Positions 9,093 through 19,121 of a stretch of 64,000 nucleotides of DNA are shown here, in pieces; position 1 is the first letter of the stretch, and the number at the start of each line of letters is the position of its first letter. Source of the stretch: Pseudooceanicola sp. HF7. GTDB taxonomy: Bacteria > Pseudomonadota > Alphaproteobacteria > Rhodobacterales > Rhodobacteraceae. The stretch covers positions 1-64,000 of the forward strand of contig NZ_JAATOW010000007.1 of assembly GCF_011806405.1 (NCBI RefSeq), written 5' to 3'. A program made the position numbers and the translations under genes. The notes beneath the pieces are model-generated. The model was not told where the DNA came from. It worked only from the letters and a program-made list of their open reading frames with translations, and did no database searches.

Positions 9093-11848
9093 GATCTGGC
9101 CCTTTCCTGGCCTGCTTCGATGGCATCGCGCAGCCGGGCTTCCAGCGCCCTCTGCTTGCCCTCGGAGTATAGTTTCAGCCCGAACATGTCCTTCACGTAG
9201 AAGGTATCCACGACCTGTTCGCCGTAGGTGGCGATCACCGCGCTGGACAGCTGCACATGGGCGGCCGCCAGGGTGCGGGTCAGGTCATGCAGAAGGCCGG
9301 GCCGGTCGCGGGTGTCGACCTCGATGATGGTGAAGATCTCTGAGCCCTCGTTGTCGAAGGCGACAGAGGTGTTGACCTTGAAGGCGCGCTCGCGCTTCTT
9401 CATCTTGTCGCGGTCCTGCATGGCTTCGCGCGCGATCAGCTCGCCCTTCAGGGTCTTGTGGATCATCTGCGTCAGGCGCGGCAGGCGGGAGGGCTCATAG
9501 GGGTGGCCATCCGCATCCTGGATCCAGAAGGCCGCCGTGGCATAGCCGTCCTTGGTGGTATAGGTGCGCGCATCCACCACGTTGGCCCCCACCAGCGCCA
9601 GCGCGCCGGAGAGCCGGGCGAAGATGCCGGGGTGATCGGACATGGCAAAGAGCGCGCGGGTGGCATCGCGGTCCTCGTCCTCGTGCAGGTCGATGCGGAT
9701 CTCGTCCACGGGCAGGTCGCGCAGCATCTCCGCAAAGACCACATGGGTGGTGACATGCAGCCCCTGCCAGTAGGTCGGATAGTGGCGGCGCATCTCGCGG
9801 TCGATCTCTGCCCGGGGCCAGCCTTCCAGTTCCTTGCGCAGGTTGGAGCGCGCCTCGCGGCCGCGGTGGGTCCGGTTGAGGTCTTCCAGCCCGTTTTCCA
9901 TCGCGCGCCGGGTCTGGCGGTACAGCGCGCGCAGCAGCGCGGCCTTCCAGTTGTTCCAGGTGCCCGGGCCGACGCCGCGGATATCGCAGACCGTCAGCAC
10001 CGTGAGCAGGTCCAGCCGTTCGCGCGTGCGCACCGCCTTGGCAAAGTCGCGCACGGTGCGGGGATCGGCGATATCGCGTTTCTGCGCCATGTCCGACATC
10101 AGCAGGTGATAGCGCACCAGCCATTCAACGGTATCACATTCCTCGGGCGTGAGCCCCAGGCGCGGGGCCACCTTGCGGGCGATCTTGGCGCCCAGGACCG
10201 AGTGGTCCTCTTCCCGGCCCTTGCCAATGTCGTGCAGCAGAAGTGCGACGTAAAGCACCCGGCGGTTCACCCCCTCCTTGAGGATAGTGGAGGCGACGGG
10301 CAGCTCTTCCTCAAGGTCGCCATGTTCGATCATGGCCAGGTTGCGCAGGCATTGGATGGTGTGCTCGTCCACCGTGTAGGCGTGATACATGTTGAATTGC
10401 ATCATCGCCACGATGGGCTCGAACTCGGGGATGAAGGCCGCCAGCACGCCCAGCTCGTTCATCCGCCGCAGGGAGCGTTCCGGGTTGCCGTGCTTGAGCA
10501 GCGTGCCAAGGAAGATCTTGGCGGCCTGCGGGTTCTCGCGTGTCTTGTCGTTGATCAGCTTCAGGTTGGCGTGGATCTCCCGCATGGCGTCGGGGTGGAT
10601 CAACATGCCGGTCCGCAGCGCCTCGTCGAAGATGCGCAGGATGTTGACCGGATCCGCGAAAAAGGCCCGCGCATCGGAGATATCCAGCCGGTTGTTGGCA
10701 ATGCGGTAGAGGTTGCCGGCTTTCGGACGCCGCCGGATGCCGTTCACGATCTCAGGGGCGTTCTTGATATGGGCGGTTTCCATCTCCGTCAGGAAGATGC
10801 GGGTCAGGTCGCCCACCGCCGTGGCATGGCGGAAGTAGGTCTGCATGAAGACCTCTACCGCGCGCATGCCGCCGCGATCCTTGTAGCCCATGCGTTCGGC
10901 CACCTGGACCTGCATGTCGAAGGTCAACTGGTCCATCGGCCGCCCGGCCAGCAGGTGCAGGTGGCAGCGCACGGCCCAGAGGAATTCCTCGGCCTTTTCG
11001 AACAGCGCGTACTCCTCGGGGCGGAAGACCCCCAAGCGCACCAGTTCAGAGACCGATTGCACGCCGTGGACATACTTGCCGATCCAGTAAAGCGATTGCA
11101 GATCGCGCAGCCCGCCCTTGCCCTCTTTCACGTTGGGTTCCACCACGTAGCGCTGGCCGCCCTGCTTGCGGTGGCGTTCAAAGCGCTCCTCGAGCTTGGC
11201 TTCGATAAAGTCGTTCTCCGTCCCCTTGAAGAGGTCGGACCAGAGGCGGGAGTTCAGCTCTTTCGCAAGGGTCTCGTTCCCGGCAAGGAAGCGGTTTTCC
11301 ATCAAGGCGGTGCGGATGGTGTAATCCTCTGCACCCAGCTTGAGGCATTCCTTGATCGTGCGGCTGGCATGGCCGACCTTCAGGTGCAGGTCCCAGAGCA
11401 GGTAGAGCATCGTCTCGATCAGCGCTTCCAGAGAGGCGGTGATCTTGCCCTTGCTCAGGAACAGCAGGTCGACATCGGAGTGGGGGGCCATCTCTCCGCG
11501 CCCGTAACCGCCCACGGCACAGACGGCGAAGTCGCCAAGCGACTTGCGCTTGTCCTCGGGAAGCTGCGCAAGCGCGATGTCCAGCACGGCGCGCAGCAGT
11601 TCATCTGTCAGGTAGGTATAGGCGCGGGTGGTGCGCCTGGCGTCGAAGGGGCTGTCCAGGAAGGCCTGGCCGATCCGCGCCGCCCCGGCTTCACGGGCCT
11701 CGCCCAGTCTTGAGACGATGGCGGCGCGCACCTCTGTCTCTGTTCCGGCCTTGCGGGCCTCTGCGATGTCCCGTTCCAGCTGGATCGGGTCGAGAATGTC
11801 TGCTGCCGGGCAGATAAGTGCACCCGGCAGCGTGAAGTTCTGGGTCAT
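9089..11848 (-). CDS. glnD: Bifunctional uridylyltransferase/uridylyl-removing enzyme GlnD
   Basis: The enzyme has 919 aa and senses glutamine, adding or removing UMP on PII proteins. Domains in order: a nucleotidyltransferase core with GGYGRGEMAPHSDVD (113-127) giving the GG/DxD motif; an HD domain with LLLHDIGKG (about 536-544); and two C-terminal ACT domains (about 725-800 and 840-905, the second with DRPGLLHDL). The start at 11848 is preferred over a TTG at 11899 that would overlap the upstream lipoprotein gene. It follows that gene by 31 nt and overlaps murJ, so all three are probably co-transcribed. Confidence 0.96.
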   Translation of the reverse strand: MTQNFTLPGALICPAADILDPIQLERDIAEARKAGTETEVRAAIVSRLGEAREAGAARIGQAFLDSPFDARRTTRAYTYLTDELLRAVLDIALAQLPEDKRKSLGDFAVCAVGGYGRGEMAPHSDVDLLFLSKGKITASLEALIETMLYLLWDLHLKVGHASRTIKECLKLGAEDYTIRTALMENRFLAGNETLAKELNSRLWSDLFKGTENDFIEAKLEERFERHRKQGGQRYVVEPNVKEGKGGLRDLQSLYWIGKYVHGVQSVSELVRLGVFRPEEYALFEKAEEFLWAVRCHLHLLAGRPMDQLTFDMQVQVAERMGYKDRGGMRAVEVFMQTYFRHATAVGDLTRIFLTEMETAHIKNAPEIVNGIRRRPKAGNLYRIANNRLDISDARAFFADPVNILRIFDEALRTGMLIHPDAMREIHANLKLINDKTRENPQAAKIFLGTLLKHGNPERSLRRMNELGVLAAFIPEFEPIVAMMQFNMYHAYTVDEHTIQCLRNLAMIEHGDLEEELPVASTILKEGVNRRVLYVALLLHDIGKGREEDHSVLGAKIARKVAPRLGLTPEECDTVEWLVRYHLLMSDMAQKRDIADPRTVRDFAKAVRTRERLDLLTVLTVCDIRGVGPGTWNNWKAALLRALYRQTRRAMENGLEDLNRTHRGREARSNLRKELEGWPRAEIDREMRRHYPTYWQGLHVTTHVVFAEMLRDLPVDEIRIDLHEDEDRDATRALFAMSDHPGIFARLSGALALVGANVVDARTYTTKDGYATAAFWIQDADGHPYEPSRLPRLTQMIHKTLKGELIAREAMQDRDKMKKRERAFKVNTSVAFDNEGSEIFTIIEVDTRDRPGLLHDLTRTLAAAHVQLSSAVIATYGEQVVDTFYVKDMFGLKLYSEGKQRALEARLRDAIEAGQERARS

Positions 11849-11879
11849 GTCATGCCCCGTGGGTCTTTGCGGGTCTCGG

Positions 11880-13094
11880 TCAGAATCCGAAGCCACCAAA
11901 GCTGGCCGGCGCCGGGTCGATCATCTGAACCTGATGGTTCTGGATCGTGGCAATGGCAAGGCCTCTCTCGTTGGAACCGTCCGGGAGCAGGCGGAAGACG
12001 CCGGTTGCGCCCTGGAACCCGGCGCCCTGGGTCAGCGAGCTGGCGCTCAGCGCATTGCTGCGCCCGGAAGAGACCAGCGCGCCGATGGCCGCGATCCCGT
12101 CAAAGCCAAGGCCGCCGATCGGATGCGGATCCTGGCCGTAGGCGGCGCTGTAGCGCGCCTTGAACTGGGACGAGGCATTGGGATCGGGCAGCGCGAACCA
12201 GCCGCCCTGGACACCCGGAAGATCAAGGGTCTGGGGCGGGATGTCCCAGCGGGTCAGGCCGATGTACTGGGTGACAGAGGGGTCAAGCCCGTTTTCCGGC
12301 AGCAGTTGCGCCAGCAGGGGCAGGGCGCCCGCCGCGTTGGCCGTCAGGAAGATCGCGTCGGCCTGGCCGCCGCTCGCCGCCGCGGTGACGGAGGGCATGG
12401 CATCCAGCACGCCCTGCTGGGAGAACTCATAAGGCACGCTGGCAGAGACCGTGGCGCCGGCCTGCGATGCCGCCGTGGCGATGGCCGCCGCGCCGGCCTG
12501 GCCTTCGGGCGTGTTGCCGTAGACCGTGACGATGCGCTGCTTGCCCTGGCGGGTGGCATAGGCGGTCAGCCGCTTGGCGGTGTTCAGGAACGTCGGGCCG
12601 AGGATGAAAACGTTGCCCCCCGCAATGTCGGCATTGTTGGAGAAGGCCAGGACGTTGACGCCATGGCGCTTGGCCACGTTGCCCGCCGCATTGGCGTTGC
12701 CCGCGTAGACCGGGCCCAGGATGATCTTGGCCCCTTCGCTGATCGCCTGTTCGGTCACCGCCGCGGTGGTGGCGGCATTGCCCGCCGTGTCATAGACACG
12801 CAGGTCGATCTTTGCGCCGTTGAGCTGGGTCATGGCCAGGCGGGCGGAGTTCTCAAGGCTGGCGGCAAGGATCGCATCCCCCGAGTTGCCCGTGCCCTTG
12901 GGCACCAGCAGCGCCACGGGCACGGCTTCGCCACGGCTGACGGAGGGGCCGGTGCCTAAGCCACCCATGCCCGGTTCACAGGCTGCCAGCAGGGTCAGTG
13001 CGGGCAGGGCAAGGACCAGCCGGCGGCGCGGCTGGCTGACCCGGCTTCCGGCGCCTGCCAGAGCCTTGCGGGCGGCCGTCAAAAGAGCGAACAT
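11880..13094 (-). CDS. LpoA/LppC-like penicillin-binding protein activator lipoprotein
   Basis: The protein has 404 aa. A basic N-terminus and hydrophobic stretch end in a lipobox LAAC (36-39), so Cys39 would be lipidated. The rest has the periplasmic type-I binding fold (VALLVPKGTGNSGDAIL, then ILGPVYAGNANAAG) typical of the LppC/LpoA and Leu/Ile/Val-binding families. The gene diverges from rsmI and yraN, as lpoA homologues do in many proteobacteria, which supports a role in activating peptidoglycan synthases. It heads the glnD-murJ transcription unit, a second cell-wall link. The exact PBP partner is unknown. Confidence 0.85.
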   Translation of the reverse strand: MFALLTAARKALAGAGSRVSQPRRRLVLALPALTLLAACEPGMGGLGTGPSVSRGEAVPVALLVPKGTGNSGDAILAASLENSARLAMTQLNGAKIDLRVYDTAGNAATTAAVTEQAISEGAKIILGPVYAGNANAAGNVAKRHGVNVLAFSNNADIAGGNVFILGPTFLNTAKRLTAYATRQGKQRIVTVYGNTPEGQAGAAAIATAASQAGATVSASVPYEFSQQGVLDAMPSVTAAASGGQADAIFLTANAAGALPLLAQLLPENGLDPSVTQYIGLTRWDIPPQTLDLPGVQGGWFALPDPNASSQFKARYSAAYGQDPHPIGGLGFDGIAAIGALVSSGRSNALSASSLTQGAGFQGATGVFRLLPDGSNERGLAIATIQNHQVQMIDPAPASFGGFGF

Positions 13095-13197
13095 GGGGAT
13101 CTCCTCGTCACGATCTGCCGGACGTGTCCCTTCGGGTGCGCCTGCGACAGGTTGTTGTTAGGCGGGATAATAAACCGATCATTCAAAGGGTCCAGCG

Positions 13198-14061
13198 ATG
13201 AATGCCGAAAGCGTCAAACTGGCGGCGGGTCTCTACCTCGTCGCCGTTCCCATCGGAACGGCCCGTGACATCACGTTGCGCGCGCTCGACGTGCTGGCCA
13301 GCGCCGATGTACTGGCGGCAGAGGACACGCGGTCCCTGCGCCGGCTGATGGATATCCATGCCATTCCCCTGGGAGACCGGCCGCTGCTGGCCTACCACGA
13401 TCACAACGGCGACCGGATGCGCCCGCGCCTGCTGCAGGAGCTGGAGGCAGGCAAGACCGTCGCCTATGCTTCTGAGGCGGGGACGCCGCTGATCGCCGAT
13501 CCCGGCTATGACCTGGCCCGCCACGCGCGGGACGCGGGCTACGCTGTGACCTCTGCCCCCGGTGCCTCTGCGGTGATTACCGCGCTGACCCTGGGTGGCC
13601 TGCCGACGGACAAGTTCCTGTTTGCCGGGTTCCTGCCCAATGCCGCCGGGGCCCGCCGCTCTGCCCTGCTTGAGGTGAAGGAGATCCCGGCAACCCTGGT
13701 CTTTTACGAATCCCCCAAGCGGATCGCGGCCACGCTGGAAGCCGCCGCCGATATCCTGGGCAGCGATCGCCCGGCCGCCCTGTGCCGCGAACTGACCAAG
13801 AAATTCGAGGAAGTGCGCCGCGGAACCCTTACAGAGCTTGCCGCCAGCTGCCGCGACACCCCCCCGAAAGGAGAGATCGTGCTGCTGATCGGGCGGGGCA
13901 GTTCAGAAAATGTAAACGATAATGATCTAGAAACCCGCCTCAGGGCCGCGCTTGCGGAACAGACCGTTCGGGATGCGGCGGACCAGCTGGCGGCGGAATT
14001 CGGACTGCCCCGGCGCAAGGTCTACCAGATGGCCCTGAAACTGGAGAAGGAGGGGGGATGA
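13198..14061 (+). CDS. rsmI: 16S rRNA (cytidine1402-2'-O)-methyltransferase
   Basis: The enzyme has 287 aa and methylates the ribose of C1402 in the 16S rRNA decoding centre using SAM. The tetrapyrrole-methylase fold signatures are present: LYLVAVPIGTARDITLRAL, AAEDTRSLRRLM and SEAGTPLIADPG. It stops inside the ATGA that starts yraN. It is transcribed away from the LpoA-like gene, the standard arrangement of this cluster. Confidence 0.96.
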   Translation: MNAESVKLAAGLYLVAVPIGTARDITLRALDVLASADVLAAEDTRSLRRLMDIHAIPLGDRPLLAYHDHNGDRMRPRLLQELEAGKTVAYASEAGTPLIADPGYDLARHARDAGYAVTSAPGASAVITALTLGGLPTDKFLFAGFLPNAAGARRSALLEVKEIPATLVFYESPKRIAATLEAAADILGSDRPAALCRELTKKFEEVRRGTLTELAASCRDTPPKGEIVLLIGRGSSENVNDNDLETRLRAALAEQTVRDAADQLAAEFGLPRRKVYQMALKLEKEGG

Positions 14062-14465
14062 CCGCTGCGCCGACCGATGCGGATCTTTTGGCCCGGGCCA
14101 ACCGCCAGCGCGGCGGGGCGCGTGCCTATCGCAACGGCGTTCAGGCAGAGGCCAACGTGGAAACCCATTACCACCTTCAGGGCTGCCTGACGCTGGCCAA
14201 ACGCTGGCGCGGGCCGGGCGCAGAGATCGACCTGATCTTCCGCGACGGGGATCGCCTGATCTTTGTCGAGGTGAAGGCAGGGCGGGATCACGACGCGGCG
14301 GTTCAGCGGGTGCGCTGGGATCAACTCCATCGGATCTTCCGCGCGGCAGAGGCCTATGCCGGCCAGCTGCGGCCCGGCAAGCTGACGGAGTTGCGCATCG
14401 ACGTGGCCCTTGTCGACCGCATTGGCGCGGTCCAGGTGCTTGAGAACGTGAGCATGGCGGCCTGA
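14058..14465 (+). CDS. YraN/UPF0102 family nuclease-like protein
   Basis: The protein has 135 aa. It has the restriction-endonuclease-like core of UPF0102: an early E near QAEANVE, GAEIDLIF, then IFVEVKAG, giving the acidic-ExK pattern of PD-(D/E)XK nucleases. The cellular role is not established. It overlaps rsmI by 4 bp (ATGA), so it is translationally coupled, and it is followed by gshB about 85 bp later. Confidence 0.92.
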   Translation: MTAAPTDADLLARANRQRGGARAYRNGVQAEANVETHYHLQGCLTLAKRWRGPGAEIDLIFRDGDRLIFVEVKAGRDHDAAVQRVRWDQLHRIFRAAEAYAGQLRPGKLTELRIDVALVDRIGAVQVLENVSMAA

Positions 14466-14549
14466 GCCGCTAAAGTCCCACGCGATATTGCACCTTGCGC
14501 CCGGATGGGCCATCACCTGTGGGTGACGCCTATCCAGGAGCTTCCGGCC

Positions 14550-15485
14550 ATGAAAATCGCCTTCCAGATGGACCCGATCGGTCCTGTCGACATCAATGCA
14601 GACAGCACCTTCCGCCTGGCTGAAGAGGCCCAGGCGCGGGGCCATGAGCTTTTCTACTACACGCCGGACAAGCTGAGCTTCCAGGAAGGGCGGGTCACCG
14701 CGCTGGGGCAAAGCCTGCGCGTGCAGCGCGTCGCTGGCGATCACGCGATTCTGGGCGAGATGGAAGAGGTCGACCTGGCCGATTTCGACGTCGTCTGGCT
14801 GCGCCAGGACCCGCCTTTCGACATGTTCTACATCACCACGACCCATCTGCTGGACCGCATCCATCCCAAGACGCTGGTGGTCAACGATCCCTTCTGGGTC
14901 CGCAACTTCCCCGAAAAGCTGCTGGTCCTGAACTTCCCCGAGCTGACGCCGCCCACGACCATCGCCCGTGACCTCGGCACGATCCGGGCCTTCAAGGAAA
15001 AGCATGGCGATGTGATCCTGAAGCCGCTCTACGGCAATGGCGGCGCGGGCGTGTTCCGACTGGATGCCAACGATCGCAACCTGTCCTCTCTTTACGAGCT
15101 CTTCTCCGGCTTCTCGCGCGAGCCGCTGATCGTGCAGAAGTTCCTGCCGGCCGTGTCCAAGGGCGACAAGCGGGTGATCCTGGTCGATGGTGAGCCGGTC
15201 GGCGCGATCAACCGCGTGCCCGCCGCCGGTGAGACGCGCTCCAACATGCACGTGGGGGGACGGCCCGAAAAGGTCGCCCTGACCGACCGCGACCTTGAGA
15301 TCTGCGCGGCCATCGGCCCGGTCCTGAAGGAAAAGGGCCAGGTCTTCGTCGGGATCGACGTGATCGGGGACTGGCTGACAGAGATCAACGTGACCTCGCC
15401 CACCGGGATCCAGGAACTGGAGCGTTTCGACGGTGTGAACATCGCCGAGAAGATCTGGCAGGCGATCGAAGCCCGGCGCGCCTAA
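14550..15485 (+). CDS. gshB: Glutathione synthetase
   Basis: The enzyme has 311 aa and ligates glycine to gamma-glutamylcysteine using ATP. The typical N-terminus [20 protein letters not shown] and the ATP-grasp segments ([17 protein letters not shown], late [14 protein letters not shown]) are clear. The start at 14550 fits the family and has AGGAGC upstream; an in-frame ATG at 14505 adds an unsupported 15 aa. Its stop overlaps the comM stop by 4 bp, tail to tail. A GST lies just beyond comM, although on the other strand. Confidence 0.96.
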   Translation: MKIAFQMDPIGPVDINADSTFRLAEEAQARGHELFYYTPDKLSFQEGRVTALGQSLRVQRVAGDHAILGEMEEVDLADFDVVWLRQDPPFDMFYITTTHLLDRIHPKTLVVNDPFWVRNFPEKLLVLNFPELTPPTTIARDLGTIRAFKEKHGDVILKPLYGNGGAGVFRLDANDRNLSSLYELFSGFSREPLIVQKFLPAVSKGDKRVILVDGEPVGAINRVPAAGETRSNMHVGGRPEKVALTDRDLEICAAIGPVLKEKGQVFVGIDVIGDWLTEINVTSPTGIQELERFDGVNIAEKIWQAIEARRA

Positions 15486-16990
15486 CCTTTCAGGGTGGTG
15501 ATGCGGTAGCTAAGTGCCTCTGCCACATGGGGTTTCTTGAGCTCGGCAGAGCCTTCCAGATCCGCGATGGTGCGCGCCACCCGCAGGATCCGGTGGTAGC
15601 CGCGGGCAGATAGCCCGAAACGCTCCGCCGCTCTCAGCAGCATCTCGCGGCCTTCCTTGTCGGGGGCCGCGACCTCGTCCAGGAGCTGCCCCTGGATATC
15701 CGCGTTGGTGTGCACCCCTTCCATGCCTTCGTAGCGTTTTGCCTGCAGATCCCGTGCCGCGATGACCCGCTCGCGGACCTGGGCGGAACTGTCGCCGGAG
15801 GGCGGCATGTCCAGATCCTTGTAGGCGACCGAGGGGATTTCGATCCGCAAATCGAAACGATCCATCATCGGGCCCGAGATCTTGCCCAGGTATTTCTCAC
15901 TGCAGGCAGGGGCCTGGGCGCAGCCCCGGCTGGCATCGGACAGGTAGCCGCAGCGGCAGGGGTTGGCGGCGGCCACCATCAGGAAGCGGCAGGGATAGCG
16001 CAGATGGGCATTGGCCCGGCTGACCATGACCTCTCCGGTCTCCATTGGCTGGCGCAGCGTATCCAGGACCGAGGGCGGGAATTCCGGCAATTCATCCATG
16101 AAGAGCACCCCGTTGTGGGCCATGCTGATCTCACCGGGTTGCGCGGCACGTCCGCCACCGACGATGGCCGCCGGGGAAGAGGTGTGATGGGGTTCGCGAA
16201 AGGGGCGATCCCGGCTGATCCCGCGCCCGTCCAGCAGGCCGGCGACGGAATGGACCATGGCCGTTTCCAGCGCTTCGCGTGGTGACAGATCCGGCAGAAG
16301 GTCCGGCATCCGCTTGGCCAGCATGGATTTTCCGGCACCGGGCGCGCCGGTCATCAGCAGGTGGTGCCGCCCGGCCGCCGCGATCTCAAGCACACGCTTG
16401 GCGCGTTCCTGGCCCCGTACGTCGCGCAGGTCCGGGCCCGCGCGGCGGGGCGGCAGATGCCCGGCCTCGGCCGCCGCCAGCAGGCTGCCGCCCTTCAGGT
16501 GCCGGATGAGCTGGGTCAGGTTGCCCGCCCCATAGACCTGCGTGCTGCCGATCCAGGCGGCTTCCTTCGCTGAGGCCTCAGGGCAGAGCAGCCCGCGCTC
16601 CGCCCCGGCTGCGCAAAGGGCAGCCGGAAGGGCCCCGGCGACCGGCACCAGCGTCCCGTCCAGGGAAAGTTCCCCCATGGAGAAATAGTCTTCGACAGCT
16701 TCTGCCGGCACCGCCTTCATCGCGGCCAGCACGGCCAGGGCGATCGGCAGGTCATAATGGCTGCCGGCCTTGGGCATGTCGGCGGGCGAGAGGTTGATGG
16801 TGATGCGTTGAGAAGGCAGGGCGATCCGCAAGGAGGTGATCGCGGCGCGGACCCTTTCGCGTGCCTCTGACACGGCCTTGTCCGGCAGACCGACGATGGA
16901 GAATCCCGGCACACCCGGTGACATGGCGCATTGCACTTCCACCTGGGCGGCTTCTGCCCCCTGAAAGGCAATCGTGTAGGTGCGCAACAT
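15482..16990 (-). CDS. comM: ComM/YifB family AAA+ ATPase
   Basis: The protein has 502 aa. An N-terminal Lon-like domain (about 1-165) is followed by a Mg-chelatase-type AAA+ module with Walker A GAPGAGKS (215-222) and Walker B FMDELPEF, a Cys-containing insert (RCGY..C..C) and the C-terminal Mg-chelatase helical domain. In other bacteria ComM is a helicase that extends branch migration during natural transformation; the family is also annotated YifB. It is transcribed towards gshB with overlapping stop codons. Confidence 0.93.
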   Translation of the reverse strand: MLRTYTIAFQGAEAAQVEVQCAMSPGVPGFSIVGLPDKAVSEARERVRAAITSLRIALPSQRITINLSPADMPKAGSHYDLPIALAVLAAMKAVPAEAVEDYFSMGELSLDGTLVPVAGALPAALCAAGAERGLLCPEASAKEAAWIGSTQVYGAGNLTQLIRHLKGGSLLAAAEAGHLPPRRAGPDLRDVRGQERAKRVLEIAAAGRHHLLMTGAPGAGKSMLAKRMPDLLPDLSPREALETAMVHSVAGLLDGRGISRDRPFREPHHTSSPAAIVGGGRAAQPGEISMAHNGVLFMDELPEFPPSVLDTLRQPMETGEVMVSRANAHLRYPCRFLMVAAANPCRCGYLSDASRGCAQAPACSEKYLGKISGPMMDRFDLRIEIPSVAYKDLDMPPSGDSSAQVRERVIAARDLQAKRYEGMEGVHTNADIQGQLLDEVAAPDKEGREMLLRAAERFGLSARGYHRILRVARTIADLEGSAELKKPHVAEALSYRITTLKG

Positions 16991-17128
16991 GGCTCGGCCT
17001 TCCCCCGCTCTTGCAAACAGGGTTAACGGCAGGAGGGTTACGGCATGGTTAATGCAACTGGCAGCAGGGCTGTTCTGCGCCCCGGAACCGCAGCGGGGCC
17101 GTCGAATGCGCCCTGGATCGGTCCCCGT

Positions 17129-17815
17129 TCACACGGGATCAGGCCAGGGCACGGTGGGCAGATCCAGGGCATAGGGCACCGGATCATAGCTGACCGTCAG
17201 CCCAAGGTCCCGCCAGCGGCGGAAGGCCGGATCGGCCAGGGTCTGGGCCACGTAGTCCGACAAGCCGGCAGAAACGGGCAACCCGTAGCCTGCGATCCTT
17301 GCGGCCAGCGGGGCATAAAAGGCATCGGCAATGGAATAGCGACCACAGAGCCAGGGGCCTGATCCGCCGTATAAATCCCGCGCACTGGCAAAGATCTCTT
17401 CCAGCCGGGCAAGATCGGCCAGCACCGCATCAGAGGGTGTGAAGCCTACGTATTGGTGAAGCAGCTGCATCGGGCAGGCCGCCCGCAAGGCCTGGAACCC
17501 GGCATGCATTTCGGCGCTCAGCCAGCGGGCCCGGGCGCGCGCTGCGGGATCCTCGGGCCAGAGTCCCGCGTCGGGATGCCGCTCTGCCAGGGTTTCCGCA
17601 ATGGCCAGGCTTTCGCCGATCACCTCTCCTTCCGGCGTCACGAGCGTGGGTACCTGCCGGGCCGGGGCCAGCGCGGCCAGATCCTGCGCCATGGTCCCGG
17701 AATACAGCCCGACCATCCGCACCGTGACCGGCAGGTCGAAGACCTCGAACAGAAGCCAGCCGCGCAGGGACCAGCTGGAGAAACTGCGATCCCCAAGGTA
17801 AAGTTCGTAAGTCAT
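17129..17815 (-). CDS. Glutathione S-transferase family protein
   Basis: The protein has 228 aa. An N-terminal thioredoxin-like domain (YELYLGDRSFSSWSLRGWLL, then the cis-Pro segment RQVPTLVTPEG and GESLAIAETLAE) is followed by an all-helical C-terminal domain. A Ser-rich region at about 11-16 probably supplies the glutathione-activating residue. The class and substrate are not assignable. It is monocistronic, near gshB and comM. Confidence 0.9.
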   Translation of the reverse strand: MTYELYLGDRSFSSWSLRGWLLFEVFDLPVTVRMVGLYSGTMAQDLAALAPARQVPTLVTPEGEVIGESLAIAETLAERHPDAGLWPEDPAARARARWLSAEMHAGFQALRAACPMQLLHQYVGFTPSDAVLADLARLEEIFASARDLYGGSGPWLCGRYSIADAFYAPLAARIAGYGLPVSAGLSDYVAQTLADPAFRRWRDLGLTVSYDPVPYALDLPTVPWPDPV

Positions 17816-17895
17816 TGCGGTGCTCCCGTGATCCGTTTCGGGTAGCCTAGGCCGGTTTTCTGCGCCGCGGAAATGCCGATTTCAGAGCCGCCTCA

Positions 17896-18471
17896 TCACG
17901 GTTGGTGATTGATGTGCCGGATCGTGGCGCCGTCGCCGCCTAGGTCGATGCGGGTGACGGACAGCGGCTCGATCGGGTGGGCTAACACCTCTGTCGGGCT
18001 CATCCTGCCGAAACGCGCGACCTGGCCAAGGATAACGGCGAAATGCACCACCAGGATCAGGTCCTCTGTGCCCTCCGCCAGCCGGTCCAGCGCCGGAGAG
18101 ACGCGGGCGGTCATCTGGTTCCAGCTCTCGCCGCCCGGCGCGCTGGTCTCTCCCGGCTCCGTCCAGAAGCGGCGCGACAGCTCTGGGTGGCTGGCCTCAA
18201 TCTCGGGAAAGCGCTTCAGCTCCCAGTCGCCGAAATGGATCTCCCTCAGCGCGGTCTCATGGGGCAGGCGGGTCCTGCCGGGGCCGGCCAGCGCATCCGC
18301 GGTGGCCCGGCAGCGCAACAGGTCCGAGGACACGAGATGCGCCTTTTCTGGCAGATAGTCAGACAGGGCCGCCAGCCGCGCCGCATCCGATAGGTCGGCG
18401 GGTAGATCGGACCAGCCGACCATGGATTTGGCATGGGTCGGCCCGTGGCGGACAAGGAAGAGGCGCGTCAT
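17896..18471 (-). CDS. cobC: Histidine phosphatase, probable alpha-ribazole phosphatase
   Basis: The protein has 191 aa. It carries the phosphoglycerate-mutase-like motif FLVRHGPT (catalytic His9), and a second His in VVHFAVI. It starts 10 nt after the stop of cobU in the same direction. That supports removal of phosphate from alpha-ribazole-5'-phosphate in the lower-ligand branch of cobalamin synthesis. The cobC name rests on context; the fold itself is shared by many phosphatases. Confidence 0.75.
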   Translation of the reverse strand: MTRLFLVRHGPTHAKSMVGWSDLPADLSDAARLAALSDYLPEKAHLVSSDLLRCRATADALAGPGRTRLPHETALREIHFGDWELKRFPEIEASHPELSRRFWTEPGETSAPGGESWNQMTARVSPALDRLAEGTEDLILVVHFAVILGQVARFGRMSPTEVLAHPIEPLSVTRIDLGGDGATIRHINHQP

Positions 18472-18481
18472 GGGCGGGCTT

Positions 18482-18994
18482 TCATGGCAGGGTGCCTTTC
18501 AGGATATTGGGCAGACCCGCGACCACCTGCACCACGCAATCGCACTGCCGGGCAAGCCTGATGTTGAGCCGCCCCTGCGCCTCTCTGAAGGCGCGCGCCA
18601 GGGCATTTTCGGGAACCACGCCCTGGCCGGTTTCATTGGTCACGATGACAACCGGAGCAGGGCAGGCGGCCAGCGCGGCAAGCAGGTTTTCCTGAGCCAT
18701 TTCAAGGTCTGAGCCCGCCATCATGTGGTTGCTCAGCCACATGGTCGCGCAGTCGAAAAGCACGGGTTTGCGCCCCTTCAGGGCAGGGGCCGGATCCAGC
18801 GGCGCCTCTGCCAAATCCCATCCCGCGCCACGCCGCGCGACGTGGATCTCGATCTTCCTGCGCATCTCTTCGTCATGGTCCTCGCTCGTCGCCAGGTAGA
18901 GCCTTTCCGGCCCCAGTCCACAGGTCAGTTCTTCGGCAAATTCGGATTTGCCCGAGGCGGCACCGCCAAGCACGAGGATCTTGGGTGAGGACAT
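18482..18994 (-). CDS. cobU: Adenosylcobinamide kinase / adenosylcobinamide-phosphate guanylyltransferase
   Basis: The enzyme has 170 aa. It has the P-loop GGAASGKS (10-17), HVARRG with His51 in the position that carries the GMP intermediate, FDCATMWLSN and VTNETGQGVVP, all standard for CobU/CobP. It phosphorylates adenosylcobinamide and then attaches GMP. The start at 18994 has GGAG upstream; the longer frame to 19204 runs into the rpoH region and is not supported. It is followed directly by the cobC-like gene. The promoter region is shared, head to head, with rpoHII. Confidence 0.93.
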   Translation of the reverse strand: MSSPKILVLGGAASGKSEFAEELTCGLGPERLYLATSEDHDEEMRRKIEIHVARRGAGWDLAEAPLDPAPALKGRKPVLFDCATMWLSNHMMAGSDLEMAQENLLAALAACPAPVVIVTNETGQGVVPENALARAFREAQGRLNIRLARQCDCVVQVVAGLPNILKGTLP

Positions 18995-19121
18995 TTTTTC
19001 GCTCCAAAATGGAACCCATGGGGGGTCTGGCGCGTATAGCTCACGGAGACCCGAAATCAAATGGCCGGGCAGCCGGCTCGCCTTGGGGAACTTCGAGAAG
19101 CCATTTTTCAGGGGGATAGCC

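Noticed and set aside
9458-11713. Plus-strand open frame of about 750 codons opposite glnD
   Set aside because: Antisense shadow of a well-supported glnD; no signal, domain or ribosome site.
11849-11899. TTG start at 11899 for glnD
   Set aside because: It would overlap the lipoprotein gene by 20 bp with no family support for the extra residues; ATG at 11848 is preferred.
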